Source: Acidimicrobiales bacterium (GTDB taxonomy: Bacteria; Actinomycetota; Acidimicrobiia; Acidimicrobiales; Acidimicrobilacustridaceae). From it: DNA of 64,000 nt. The DNA is taken from the NCBI GenBank assembly GCA_030830565.1, contig JAURMR010000035.1, positions 154,882 through 218,881 on the forward strand. Reading direction: 5' to 3'. Below are positions 1 through 9,693 of this stretch, piece after piece. The position numbers were made by a program, and so were the translations under genes. Within the stretch, counting starts at the first letter, position 1. Every line of letters begins with the position of its first letter. A model generated the notes under the pieces. The model was not told the DNA's origin. It saw nothing but the letters and a program-made list of their open reading frames with translations, and ran no database searches.

Positions 1-811
1 CGGGAATCGCCGCGAGTGCAGCAGCACGATCGCCCGCCTTCCATGCGTCCCACATCCCCTGTAGTTGTGGTCCACGACCTAACCACTCGTGAAATGCCGC
101 GTACACCGGAACGTTCAAATAGGCCGCAATCGCAAACTTCGCTTGCGCGCGCACTGTGTCGGTGTCCTCGGAAGGTACGACAAAGATTCGAGCAACGATT
201 TCTTTGTCTTCTCCGTGCGCTTTCACAATTGGCGCAACACGAGCGACGTCGTCGGCCGACAGCCAGTTGATGATTGCGCCATCGCCTTCGCGACCAGCGA
301 GATTCAACATTCCCTCGCGAAGCGCAGCTATCAGAATCGGCACACGTTGTTCCGGAACTGTGCTGAGCTTGAAACCACGAATCGCGAAGGTGTCATAGGT
401 TTCGGTGACTTTTTCGCCCGTGAACGCGGCACGAAGAAACTGCACGGTGTCCCGCACTCGCTTATACGGCTCATCAAAGGCGATCCCGTTCCATCGACCC
501 ACGATGACATCGGAAGAGGTTCCGAGACCGAGCACGAATCGACCGGGCGCAGCTTGCGCCATTGCCAACGCGCTTTGCGCAATGACAGCGGGACCACGAG
601 TGAAAACCGGAACGATTGCGGTGCCGAGACGCAACGACGGCGCCCACTGCGAGGTCAACGCCAACGGCGTAAACGCATCAGTGCCATCAGTTTCGGCCGA
701 CCACGCATCGGTGTAGCCAAGGTCTGCGAGTTCAGCGATGCGGTCACGTTGCGCGTGCAACGGAACGCGATCAAACGGGATGGTGATGCCATACCCACGA
801 TAGGGCTCCAT
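1..811 (-). CDS. LLM-class (F420-dependent) luciferase-like oxidoreductase, 3'-truncated by window edge
   Basis: Open minus frame with no stop before the window edge (so absent from the ORF track): MEPYRGYGITIPFDRVPLHAQRDRIAELADLGYTDAWSAETDGTDAFTPLALTSQW...RLGTAIVPVFTRGPAVIAQSALAMAQAAPGRFVLGLGTSS; overlaps the upstream gene by ATGA. Confidence 0.85.
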   Translation of the reverse strand, partial: MEPYRGYGITIPFDRVPLHAQRDRIAELADLGYTDAWSAETDGTDAFTPLALTSQWAPSLRLGTAIVPVFTRGPAVIAQSALAMAQAAPGRFVLGLGTSSDVIVGRWNGIAFDEPYKRVRDTVQFLRAAFTGEKVTETYDTFAIRGFKLSTVPEQRVPILIAALREGMLNLAGREGDGAIINWLSADDVARVAPIVKAHGEDKEIVARIFVVPSEDTDTVRAQAKFAIAAYLNVPVYAAFHEWLGRGPQLQGMWDAWKAGDRAAALAAIP

Positions 812-1647
812 CACATCCCCTTCCAAGGACGGATCATCGCTGACTGACTTGCCGTTGCCATGAGCGTTCCGTCTTCGGCCCACAGGTAAATGTGTCCGTG
901 GCCGAATCCTCGCGCTACTGCTTCGATACGGACATCGGCGAGCACCCATTTGGTGGGCACAATGTTCATCACCCGAATGGTGTTGTCGAGACTGTTTGAG
1001 TTGATTTCGGAAGTGACGGCCATACCGAGGCCCATCGGAACGAAATCTCCAAGCACAGCGAGCGAGGCCGCGGAGGTTTCGAGGATCTCGGGCATGCGCA
1101 CCCAGAAGGCCGTGCGTCCTGTGCCGGGTTCATCGATGGCCATGCGCATATCGAGTCGGCTGGAAATGGAGTTGCCCGGATCGAACCGAAGTTGGCGCGG
1201 AGGACACTCTTCCGGACGAGGCACCTCCGGTGCGGTGATCCATTGGCCTTCTTCGGCCATGTCACGACTGCCGAGCGAGGCATTCACAATGAAAATCGTC
1301 GTATCGCCGACCTGCCCGGTCACCCGGGCCTGGGTTGTCGTGCGACCAGCCGCATCGATCCGAAGATCGAGATCAACCACAGATGGCGGTTTCGTGTAGT
1401 TGATGTACTGAGCGCAGGCCCACACCACAGGCCTCTCGGTCACCCGCTCAAGGGCATCGATTGCTGCACCGAGGCCACAACCGCCAAAGAGCGTGCCGAG
1501 ACCACTGCAAATGCCCTCGGTGACAGGCAAATACCAGCGCATGGGGTTGTGCGTGGGCTGGAGTCCCAGCCATTCCTTTGCATCCACCGGAACGATCGTA
1601 GATGGCCTGCGGTTCTTTACCTCCACTGTCACACCCCATCGGCACAC
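811..1647 (-). CDS. acyl-CoA thioesterase-like (hotdog fold) protein
   Basis: 278 aa ORF; two-half hotdog/TesB-like pattern (LGTLFGGCGLGAAIDALERVTERPVVWACAQYINYTKPPSVVDL; IRVMNIVPTKWVLADVRIEAVARGFGHGHIYLWAEDGTLMATASQSAMIR). Start codon uncertain. Confidence 0.7.
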   Translation of the reverse strand: MCRWGVTVEVKNRRPSTIVPVDAKEWLGLQPTHNPMRWYLPVTEGICSGLGTLFGGCGLGAAIDALERVTERPVVWACAQYINYTKPPSVVDLDLRIDAAGRTTTQARVTGQVGDTTIFIVNASLGSRDMAEEGQWITAPEVPRPEECPPRQLRFDPGNSISSRLDMRMAIDEPGTGRTAFWVRMPEILETSAASLAVLGDFVPMGLGMAVTSEINSNSLDNTIRVMNIVPTKWVLADVRIEAVARGFGHGHIYLWAEDGTLMATASQSAMIRPWKGM

Positions 1648-1655
1648 TCACTCCT

Positions 1656-1853
1656 ATGAAGAAGCGACCCACTCTCCACACCAGCGGTGTCCATCGCCTC
1701 CCCGAGGGGCCTGCCTCGTGGCAGCTCGATGACGCCACCCGACAACGTGCCTTGGCCGGCATCGCACAGGCTCGTGCCGCGCTTGCGGCGGCATTGGCCT
1801 CACACGATGCGCCGCCAACCCTCGAACTGCACAATCACGCAACAGCGGCCTAG
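1656..1853 (+). CDS. small hypothetical protein (65 aa)
   Basis: MKKRPTLHTSGVHRLPEGPASWQLDDATRQRALAGIAQARAALAAALASHDAPPTLELHNHATAA; fills the only gap between two minus-strand genes. Confidence 0.45.
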   Translation: MKKRPTLHTSGVHRLPEGPASWQLDDATRQRALAGIAQARAALAAALASHDAPPTLELHNHATAA

Positions 1854-1870
1854 GCCGCCTGCCGCGTCAC

Positions 1871-3193
1871 CTAGCGGTAGTAGCCCAGCACGTCAATGAT
1901 GAACTGCGTGGAACCACCACTGCCGTTGATCACCGAGATCTGCCGTGTGCCATTGAGCGTGAGAGTGACACCGTTGGCCAAAACCTGACCCGACTCGCTC
2001 CAGTTAATCGTCGACGCAGACACCACAGTCGTTCCACCCGGATTCACTGCGAGGTACCCGGCGCCGACGGTGTCCACCACAGTCACGTTCGCAAACACTG
2101 CGGTCGCACCTACTGGCACAAAGTTTGCGGTCACTTGCACGCCATTGACGTTGTAGGAGTTCGCCACCGAAATGGTGCGGTTCTGTCCGCTGCCGAGAAC
2201 GCCATTTTGCGCGTACGTGGCGAGCCGCGAGTCATACACACGAGCCGGCGTCACTGGCGTGAACGCGCCGGCAGTCGAAGGACCCGAAAGCATCCGCCAT
2301 GTTCCGGGTGTTCCGCCGGCCACGCAGAACCAGATCACACCAGCACTATCAACGACGATGTCGCGAGTTTCGTAGGTGCCGCCGGAGGTGAGCGGCGACG
2401 TCGCGGTGTTATCGAAGCGAAATGCTGTTCGTGTGGTGCCAACTGAAACGCCGACATCGCCTCGGGCCTCAATCGCCGGGTATCCGATTTCATTTGCTGT
2501 GGCTTGTACTCCTGCGACGTCTCCCGAGGCGCGCATTCCGATCCGGCCAACGCCGGTCACGCCAATTCCGTTCGTCCCCCGGCCATACACGCCAGCCAAG
2601 GCAATTCCCGTCGGGTACAACTCTTGCATGTCAGCAAAGAGAGCATGGGAGGTCGCAGACGCTGCATACACGCCCTGCCCATTCGTCGAATACCCGGAAA
2701 TGCCGGCCGCTGGTCCTTCGCCATAAACACCGACGCCGTCATTTCCCGTTGACGTGCCTTGCACCGCGCGAGCATTCGTTCCTTGCACCTGAGCATCAAC
2801 ACCGATGGCACTTGCTCCGGCGCCACCATTTGCGATCACCGCAGGACTCCCACCAAAGAAATTTCCTTGCGCAGCTGCAGCAGGAGATGCCGTGGCAATG
2901 ATTCCCGCTCCACCTGCAACAGCACCGGCGGCGAGAACACCCGCGGCGCGCAATGCGTGACGTCGCGACATCGAGGCATGCTCAGTCCCCTCGACCACAT
3001 CACTGCCCGCTTCTGCAACCGAGGTCGCACTGGCTGCGGTGACATCCGCCGTCGGCCGCGCTCCATCAACGCTGAGCGGCCCACGCTGGAGTTCAGACTT
3101 CAGTGCATCAAGTTCTCGCGCCAACTCGTCGATTCGACGAGCCAATTGCTCCGTGCGGTCGTAGTTGCAGTCCAACTCGTGGTCGGCGTTCAT
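1871..3193 (-). CDS. Tat-exported protein: N-terminal coiled-coil, RR signal, Gly-rich repeats, C-terminal DSR/DVLGY module
   Basis: MNADHELDCNYDRTEQLARRIDELARELDALKSELQRG...SRRHALRAAGVLAAGAVAGGAGIIATASPAAAA...GVGVYGEGPAAGISGYSTNGQGVYA...PARVYDSR...FIIDVLGYYR. Confidence 0.75.
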   Translation of the reverse strand: MNADHELDCNYDRTEQLARRIDELARELDALKSELQRGPLSVDGARPTADVTAASATSVAEAGSDVVEGTEHASMSRRHALRAAGVLAAGAVAGGAGIIATASPAAAAQGNFFGGSPAVIANGGAGASAIGVDAQVQGTNARAVQGTSTGNDGVGVYGEGPAAGISGYSTNGQGVYAASATSHALFADMQELYPTGIALAGVYGRGTNGIGVTGVGRIGMRASGDVAGVQATANEIGYPAIEARGDVGVSVGTTRTAFRFDNTATSPLTSGGTYETRDIVVDSAGVIWFCVAGGTPGTWRMLSGPSTAGAFTPVTPARVYDSRLATYAQNGVLGSGQNRTISVANSYNVNGVQVTANFVPVGATAVFANVTVVDTVGAGYLAVNPGGTTVVSASTINWSESGQVLANGVTLTLNGTRQISVINGSGGSTQFIIDVLGYYR

Positions 3194-3292
3194 GGTTCCC
3201 CCAAAGTCCAAATCAACGAATTTCCGATACTAGAGCGAACTATTACGCGAAGGCCCGGACCTTGCCCCAGCAACACGGCATAGGATCGGCTC

Positions 3293-4471
3293 ATGCGTGA
3301 AGTCGTGATTGTCGATGCCGTCCGTACCCCTGTTGGCCGTCGTAACGGGGCATTGTCCTCGATGCATTCGGCTGACCTTCTTGCCGTGCCATTCAAGGCG
3401 CTGTTCGACCGCACGGGTATGGACCCGGCGCAGGTCGGTCAGGTCGTGGGCGGATGTGTGAGCCAAATTGGCCAGCAAGCGTTCAACATCACCCGCACTG
3501 CGTGGCTGACCGCTGGGCTTCCTCTTGAGGTCGCCGCAACCACCGTCGATACGCAGTGTGGGTCGAGCCAACAAGCCGTCGATATCGCCTACGCGCTTAT
3601 CGCCGCTGGCGTCATCGACAGCGCCGTCGCTGGTGGCGTCGAAGTAATGAGCAAGGTTCCGATCGGCTCGAACGTTGCCAAGGGACTCGATATGGGCTCA
3701 CCCATTCCGAAGTCGTACTTCCCGCAGTACGAATACACCTCTCAGTTCGATGGCGCCGAGCGCATCGCAAAGAAGTGGGACATCACTCGAGAAGACACCG
3801 ATGCCCTTGGCCTGTCGTCACAAGAGCGCGGCGCACGCGCCTGGGCCGAGGATCGTTTCGCAACCCAGATCGTTCCCGTTGATGCTCCCGACCTCGGTGA
3901 AGACGGAAAGCCGTCTGGTACCACCCACCACGTTGCACGCGATGAAGGCCTGCGCGACACCACCATCGAAAGCCTCGCCGGCCTCAAGCCCGTGTTCGGT
4001 GAAGACGGCGTGCACACCGCTGGCAACGCATCGCAAATTTCCGATGGTGCTGGCGCCGTGCTTCTCATGACGCCAGAGAAGGCCAAGGAACTTGGTCTCA
4101 ACCCAATCGCCCGCATTGTCGACACCTGCCTTGTTGGCGTCGACCCAGTGCTCATGCTCACCGGCCCGATCGATGCCACACAGCATCTCCTCGAACGCAA
4201 CAACCTTTCGGTCAATGACATTGACCTGTTTGAAATCAATGAAGCATTTGCTTCTGTCGTTCTGGCTTGGGCCCGCGAACTCGATGGCGATCTCGAACGA
4301 GTGAACCCCAACGGTGGAGCGATTGCGCTTGGCCACCCACTTGGTGGCACCGGTTCCATCCTCATCACCAAAGCCGTGCACGAACTTCAGCGCACTGGTG
4401 GCAAGCGTGCGATCGTCACGATGTGCTGTGGTGGCGGACTCGGCACCGGTACACTCATCGAACGGATCTAA
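3293..4471 (+). CDS. acetyl-CoA C-acyltransferase (thiolase)
   Basis: MREVVIVDAVRTPVGRRNGALSSMHSADLL; active-site DTQCGSSQQA; NEAFA; NPNGGAIALGHPLGGTG; CCGGGLGTG. Confidence 0.95.
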   Translation: MREVVIVDAVRTPVGRRNGALSSMHSADLLAVPFKALFDRTGMDPAQVGQVVGGCVSQIGQQAFNITRTAWLTAGLPLEVAATTVDTQCGSSQQAVDIAYALIAAGVIDSAVAGGVEVMSKVPIGSNVAKGLDMGSPIPKSYFPQYEYTSQFDGAERIAKKWDITREDTDALGLSSQERGARAWAEDRFATQIVPVDAPDLGEDGKPSGTTHHVARDEGLRDTTIESLAGLKPVFGEDGVHTAGNASQISDGAGAVLLMTPEKAKELGLNPIARIVDTCLVGVDPVLMLTGPIDATQHLLERNNLSVNDIDLFEINEAFASVVLAWARELDGDLERVNPNGGAIALGHPLGGTGSILITKAVHELQRTGGKRAIVTMCCGGGLGTGTLIERI

Positions 4472-4520
4472 TCGGTACACACCTTCGGCGGACAACGAGT
4501 CCAACGATTCAATTTGTAGA

Positions 4521-4551
4521 AAAGAGCCTCGACCTTGGGTCGGGGCTCTTT
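4521..4551. terminator. stem-loop terminator after thiolase
   Basis: AAAGAGCC(T)CGACC-TTG-GGTCG(G)GGCTCTTT inverted repeat. Confidence 0.7.
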
Positions 4552-4628
4552 CGCGTGACGCACCCACCTTCTAAGGTCACGCAATCGCCGCGTACGCAGC
4601 CGAAACCCCCCTCAACGTCGAGGTCCCA

Positions 4629-5255
4629 ATGGCAACGAACGCACGCTCGGCTCACCCAGCACCACGTACTCGTTCGAAACTCGAACGATCCAATGCGCGT
4701 CGACGCAGCTCTGCCACCTTCATTGCACTTATCGGCGCCATGGGCGTGTTCCTCTTCGCCGGATCAATAACCCTCTTTGTGTTCGTACTCACCACCGTCG
4801 CACGTCACAGCGCAACGCCCTATGCAGCAGAACCAACCGTGATTAGTGTGATCGACGGCGACACGATCGATGTACGCATTGGTTACAAACGCCAGCGAGT
4901 TCGTCTCCTCGGTATCGACACTCCCGAAACCAAAGATCCACGCAAACCCGTGCAATGTTTCGGACGAGAAGCCAGCGATCACACCAAACAACTTCTCCCC
5001 CGAGGCACCATCGTCCGCCTCGAACTCGACACCGAAGAGCGCGATGTCTACAACCGCCTACTGGCGTATGTCTGGCGTGCCTCCGATGGACACTTCATCA
5101 ACCTCGACCTCGTGGCCTCCGGCTATGCCGACATCCTGTCGATTGCCCCCAACACCGCCCATGCTGACGAGCTTCGGGCCGCAATGAACGGAGCCAAAGC
5201 CGCTCCCCTAGGACTGTGGGCTGCCTGCGGTGGCCCTGACAAACCTGCCTCATGA
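4629..5255 (+). CDS. membrane-anchored thermonuclease (SNase-like) family protein
   Basis: N-terminal TM segment; VISVIDGDTIDVRIGYKRQRVRLLGIDTPETKDPRKPVQCFGREASDHTKQLL...LELDTEERDVYNRLLAYVW. Confidence 0.9.
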   Translation: MATNARSAHPAPRTRSKLERSNARRRSSATFIALIGAMGVFLFAGSITLFVFVLTTVARHSATPYAAEPTVISVIDGDTIDVRIGYKRQRVRLLGIDTPETKDPRKPVQCFGREASDHTKQLLPRGTIVRLELDTEERDVYNRLLAYVWRASDGHFINLDLVASGYADILSIAPNTAHADELRAAMNGAKAAPLGLWAACGGPDKPAS

Positions 5256-5281
5256 GGACCTGAGCGGGCTCGGGCGATACC

Positions 5282-6124
5282 GTGACACCCGTGACGACAC
5301 TTGCCGAACGCTTGGGCTACGCCGCGGATGCCCGAATAGTCATCATCAATAGTGACGACCTCGGCTTGTGCCATGCCTCAAACACCGGCACCTACGAGTC
5401 GCTTCGCCAAGGTGTTTGCACCAGCGCCACGCTCATGGTCCCGTGCGCTTGGGCTCGTGAAGCCGCTTCAGACTTCCGCGGTGAGGACATCGGCGTTCAC
5501 CTGACTCTCAATGCAGAATTCGAGCGCTACCGCTGGGGACCAATTACTCATGCGCCGTCATTGCTTGATGGTGACGGTGGCTTTCCCCGCACCGTTGCCG
5601 ACCTCTGGGACCACGCTGATCTCGACGAAGTTCGGCGCGAATGTCGAGCACAGGTTGAGCGCGCCATTCTTTGGGGCTTCGATGTCAGCCACCTCGATTC
5701 CCACATGGGAGCGCTACAGCTGCGCCCCGAGTTTTTTGATGTCTATCTCGATCTCGCCGTTGAGTTCGGACTTCCCTTGCGACTGTCAGGCGCATCAACC
5801 GAACGCAGTATCGGATTTCCGTTCCGCCGACTAGCTGCCGAGGAAGGAATCATTTCGCCTGATCACTTCCTGTACGTCAACGGTGTCGGAAGCAGACGCG
5901 TCATTGAAAAGGCTGTCTTCGAACTTCGCCCCGGAGTAACGGAGATGTACGTGCATCCCGCAACCGACACGCCTGAGTTGCGTGCGATAGGCACCGACTG
6001 GGCATCTCGCGTCGATGATCTGCATCTTGTGTGCCACGACTCTCGCCTGCGCACCATGCTCGAACGATCCGGTGCTGTCCTTCTCGGCTACCGCGAACTT
6101 CGAGAGCTCCAACGCGCGGGCTAA
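5282..6124 (+). CDS. ChbG/HpnK (YdjC) family carbohydrate deacetylase
   Basis: IVIINSDDLGLCHASNTGTYESLRQG; IGVHLTLNAEFERYRWGPI; VSHLDSHMGAL. Confidence 0.85.
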   Translation: MTPVTTLAERLGYAADARIVIINSDDLGLCHASNTGTYESLRQGVCTSATLMVPCAWAREAASDFRGEDIGVHLTLNAEFERYRWGPITHAPSLLDGDGGFPRTVADLWDHADLDEVRRECRAQVERAILWGFDVSHLDSHMGALQLRPEFFDVYLDLAVEFGLPLRLSGASTERSIGFPFRRLAAEEGIISPDHFLYVNGVGSRRVIEKAVFELRPGVTEMYVHPATDTPELRAIGTDWASRVDDLHLVCHDSRLRTMLERSGAVLLGYRELRELQRAG

Positions 6125-6133
6125 AGGCAATAG

Positions 6134-6994
6134 TCAGAGTTGCTTCGACATGCGCTGATAACGCGTTGTCGCAACCGCTCCTGACGATTCAACAAACGAA
6201 CGCGCAGCATCGTCAGGCAAATCAGCGACGATAACTTTGTCGAATTCAGCGATCATCAAGTCCCGGCAGATCTGCCCAAGTAATGCTTGGCCGATTCCGC
6301 GCCGACGGGCAGATTCATCAACGATGAGCGGGCCAGTCCAACCGGCCCTCGTTATGGAATGACATCCGATTCCAACAACGACGGGGTCAGACTGACCTTT
6401 CAGCGCTACGTGACAGGTTCCGTGTTCAAGAGCTCGGGCAATTTCGTCGGCGATACGAGGCCAACCCGAGGTAGCGGCGAGCAACACCCTGGTGACGTCC
6501 TCGTCATGAACGGCGCGACGGACCACGATGCCTTCCGGTGGTTGCGCGCGAAACGAGGTTGCAACTTCGAATGACTGCCAAAACTCGTGAGTCTCGTACC
6601 CTCGTGCGCTACAGAGCGAAGCAATAGGTGACTCAACCGGAACACCTGGCCAGAGCGAAAACGGAAGAACGCCGCCGACGACGATTCGTCGTGCTCCGCG
6701 CTCGGCGGCCCAGGTTTCCGCGTGTTGCAAAAGGTCTGTGCCCCGGCCGATGCGCTGCACGCTCGGACCCACAGCAATCAAGCGAATTGCTGCGACTAAC
6801 TCGCCATCGATATCTCGATCAACACCGACCGCCACCACCGACTCTCCATCGGGAGTCGCCATCACGATTCCAGAACGTTCATGACATCCAGTCAGAAGTT
6901 CATCGGGAGTGAGGTCCTCTTCGGCTGCGACGCGCAACATCAAATCGACGAGGTCGTCGACTCGATCTGCACCCCAAGGAGTGAGTTCGATCAC
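6134..6994 (-). CDS. GNAT-family N-acetyltransferase
   Basis: Listed ORF 6134..7096; GTG start at 6994 (VIELTPWGADRVDDLVDLML) overlaps the upstream stop (GTGA). Two GNAT-like segments: AIRLIAVGPSVQRIGRGTDLLQHAETWAAERGARRIVVGG and GWTGPLIVDESARRRGIGQALLGQI. Confidence 0.75.
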   Translation of the reverse strand: MIELTPWGADRVDDLVDLMLRVAAEEDLTPDELLTGCHERSGIVMATPDGESVVAVGVDRDIDGELVAAIRLIAVGPSVQRIGRGTDLLQHAETWAAERGARRIVVGGVLPFSLWPGVPVESPIASLCSARGYETHEFWQSFEVATSFRAQPPEGIVVRRAVHDEDVTRVLLAATSGWPRIADEIARALEHGTCHVALKGQSDPVVVGIGCHSITRAGWTGPLIVDESARRRGIGQALLGQICRDLMIAEFDKVIVADLPDDAARSFVESSGAVATTRYQRMSKQL

Positions 6995-8106
6995 GCTTCT
7001 GGAGCCACTGCATCGTCCGGAGATGCCGAGCGGCCACGCGATGCGAGGATGGTTGCAATCACTGCCACGACAAGGACCACAGCAGCGACCGCGCAACTGA
7101 CGAGAAGCGCTCTATCGAGTCCAGACAGCACTTCATCGACGATCACTCCGGCGGACGAGATTCCAAGTACGCCGCCGGCGATGTGCTCGATCGCACGTTC
7201 ACGTCCGCTAGAGGCCATGAACGCAATAATTCCCGCCCCGACAAATGCACCAACCGCACCAGCAATCACTGCAAGCCAGCGACGGCGCGCGATCAGTAGA
7301 CCGCCAATGGCGACGACAACTGCAACCGCAGGGAACACGATCGAACCCACACGGAGGACCCGTACCCACGTACGAATTCGTTCAAGGCCGGGTGCATCGA
7401 CTAACTGAAGCTTCACGTCAATCGAAGCGAGATTCACGTTGTCGAGAATATGAATGCCGCGCTGATCAAGTTGATTGTTGATTTCTGAAAGAGAGGAACC
7501 AAGGTCAAGCGATAGTCCCTGCGAATCGATGCTCACGAACCGATTACTTCCGTCGACTGCATGAACGAATTCATCATGCGTTGCACGAACCGCCGCTTCC
7601 CAGACGCTCACAAATGCATCGGTCTTTACGACTTGCACTGCTGCGAGCGCGATGACATCAGTGACCTTGTCGGTGACGGTTCCCGAAAATCCGCTGAGAG
7701 GACCAGGGAGCACTCCACCAACGATGTCGTCGACACCAACAACGGTGACAATCTGTGTTGCGATAGCTCGTGCAACATCATCTTGCACCTGCGGATTGTT
7801 GACAATTGCCTTGCTCGTTGCAACCCATGTGTCTTCGTCGAGGATGGCTTGGGCTGTTGAGAACGATGCAACGCCAAACACTGCTGAAAACCCGGCGAGG
7901 AACAACATAACAATTCCGATGACCACTCGGGCGCGACGTGGTTGAGTGACCGCTGACGCACCTGAAGGTGTCGTGCGCGAGGTCGCTTCAACCGCAACGG
8001 ATCCAGAACTCGCCGATGGAACAGCCGCCTGAGACCGTGGCTCAATCGGTGGCTGAGTCGGAGGTTGGGCCGGCGGTTGCGTAGGTGGGGTATCAGGCCA
8101 AGTCAT
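6991..8106 (-). CDS. predicted integral membrane protein with proline-rich N-terminus
   Basis: MTWPDTPPTQPPAQPPTQPPIEP...RARVVIGIVMLFLAGFSAVFGVASFSTAQAILDEDTWVATSKAIVNNPQVQDDVARAI...; several TM segments. Confidence 0.65.
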   Translation of the reverse strand: MTWPDTPPTQPPAQPPTQPPIEPRSQAAVPSASSGSVAVEATSRTTPSGASAVTQPRRARVVIGIVMLFLAGFSAVFGVASFSTAQAILDEDTWVATSKAIVNNPQVQDDVARAIATQIVTVVGVDDIVGGVLPGPLSGFSGTVTDKVTDVIALAAVQVVKTDAFVSVWEAAVRATHDEFVHAVDGSNRFVSIDSQGLSLDLGSSLSEINNQLDQRGIHILDNVNLASIDVKLQLVDAPGLERIRTWVRVLRVGSIVFPAVAVVVAIGGLLIARRRWLAVIAGAVGAFVGAGIIAFMASSGRERAIEHIAGGVLGISSAGVIVDEVLSGLDRALLVSCAVAAVVLVVAVIATILASRGRSASPDDAVAPEA

Positions 8107-8107
8107 C

Positions 8108-8959
8108 TCAAAAAATTCCTGCAAAGAGATCGGTCTCGGGCAACAGCGTCTCCACTCGGGAATGGGCGAGAATGTAGTCCTCATAAGGGTGAACGGAGCG
8201 GGCGATTTCACGCGGAAGCCCAAACCAAAATGCCGAATCGGGGTCGACCTGGGTTTCATGTGCCAAAAGCGCTTCGAGCCGCACGTCGAACCAAGGGCCG
8301 ATGTCGATCGTTGTGGTCACTCGATCATCTTGGTTTGGCCTCGTGAACCAATCTTCGGAAAACGGCGACTCAAGGCCAAGTTCCACAAACTTGTTATGCG
8401 TCGCCTCGACTCGCGCTCTTGACCACACTGAGTAATACATCTTGAGTGGCGTGAAGGGTTCACCGAGATCCGGGCGATAGCTCGGATCTCCCGCAAGATC
8501 GAAGGCCGGCAATGAAATGTCATGGACTCGCAAATGGTCCGGGTGCGGGTATCCCTGCTGATCGTCTCCGTAGGTAAGGATCACCTGTGGGCATTCGCGA
8601 CGAATAATCTCCACAAGCCGAGCAACAGCTTCGTCGAAATCCGCGTTGGCAAACGCTTCGGGACGGGCGTTGGCCTCAGTTTCAGGCATTCCCGAATCCC
8701 GATAGCCGAGCATCACAACTTCGTCATAGCCAATGAGTGCCGACGCCACCTCGAGTTCACGCTTACGAACCGCCGCAAGATCGGCTCTGATCTCGGGGCG
8801 ATCCATCACGGGGTTGAGGATGTCGCCCTCTTCCCCACCGGTGCAGGTGACGAGAACAGCCCGCACACCTTCGGTCTTGTACTTGGCAACGGTCGATGCA
8901 CCCTTAGAGGCTTCGTCGTCGGGATGAGCATGAATTGAGAGCAGACAGCGGTCAGCCAT
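8108..8959 (-). CDS. mca: mycothiol conjugate amidase (PIG-L/LmbE fold)
   Basis: MADRCLLSIHAHPDDEASKGASTVAKYKTEGVRAVLVTCTGGEEGDILNP...LTYGDDQQGYPHPDHLRVHD. Confidence 0.9.
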   Translation of the reverse strand: MADRCLLSIHAHPDDEASKGASTVAKYKTEGVRAVLVTCTGGEEGDILNPVMDRPEIRADLAAVRKRELEVASALIGYDEVVMLGYRDSGMPETEANARPEAFANADFDEAVARLVEIIRRECPQVILTYGDDQQGYPHPDHLRVHDISLPAFDLAGDPSYRPDLGEPFTPLKMYYSVWSRARVEATHNKFVELGLESPFSEDWFTRPNQDDRVTTTIDIGPWFDVRLEALLAHETQVDPDSAFWFGLPREIARSVHPYEDYILAHSRVETLLPETDLFAGIF

Positions 8960-9001
8960 TGCCGCACGCTACCGGTCCAAGAAGGGGGCGGCACCGCGCC
9001 A

Positions 9002-9691
9002 ATGTCCGACACGCGTAGTCTCAACCCGATGACCGAGACTTCTCCCGCACGCAGCGCTTCGAAAATCCGCCGCCGCAGTCTCATGCTCCTCGTCATCGCT
9101 GTATTCACTCTTGCGGTTGCTGCGTGCGGAACAAGCGGACGCACTCTGCAAGATCCCAAGCCAGGTGCCACTGCCCCCGCCCGCAAGAATGCTGGATCCA
9201 CCGTCCCCGCCAATTCCGGCGCCACGAACACCACTGCTGGTGCACAGATTCGCTCAACGGCATTCACGTTGATGACCACCGCGTGGAAAACCGGTCAATC
9301 CATTCCGAAGCCATTTACGTGCGATGGCGTCAACACCTCGCCGCCATTCACAATTGGTGGCGTCCCCGCCGGAACCACCGAACTCGTTTTCGTTGTGACG
9401 AACCAAAACATTCCGGATCAATCATTGTGGTTACTGGCGGGCATTGGGCCAGCAACAGTGTCGATCCCACAAGGTGGGGTGCCAACCGGAGCGATCCAGA
9501 TCACGAATAGTTCCGGCACGCCCCGGTGGTCGGGACCATGTCCGAGCACTGGATCAAACACGTATGAGTTCGCGCTGTATGCGCTTTCCGCACCATCAGG
9601 GCTCACCACGAGCGCAACCTTTGCCGATGTCAACGCAGCAATTGCGAAGTCAACCGCTGCATCGGTCATCAGCGGCACTTATTCGCGTTGA
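9002..9691 (+). CDS. YbhB/YbcL (PEBP) family putative lipoprotein
   Basis: Lipobox-like LAVAACGTSG; IPKPFTCDGVNTSPPFTIGGVPAGTTELVFVV; RWSGPCPSTGSNTYEFALYAL. Confidence 0.85.
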   Translation: MSDTRSLNPMTETSPARSASKIRRRSLMLLVIAVFTLAVAACGTSGRTLQDPKPGATAPARKNAGSTVPANSGATNTTAGAQIRSTAFTLMTTAWKTGQSIPKPFTCDGVNTSPPFTIGGVPAGTTELVFVVTNQNIPDQSLWLLAGIGPATVSIPQGGVPTGAIQITNSSGTPRWSGPCPSTGSNTYEFALYALSAPSGLTTSATFADVNAAIAKSTAASVISGTYSR

Positions 9692-9693
9692 GT

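Noticed and set aside
89-847. 252-aa plus-strand ORF at the left edge
   Set aside because: Antisense to a clear LLM-class oxidoreductase that the ORF track missed only because its stop is outside the window.
4669-4687. CGTTCGA-AAC-TCGAACG palindrome resembling a LexA site
   Set aside because: Half-sites are in the opposite order (GTTCGA...TCGAAC) with 3-nt spacing, inside the SNase coding region; not an SOS box.
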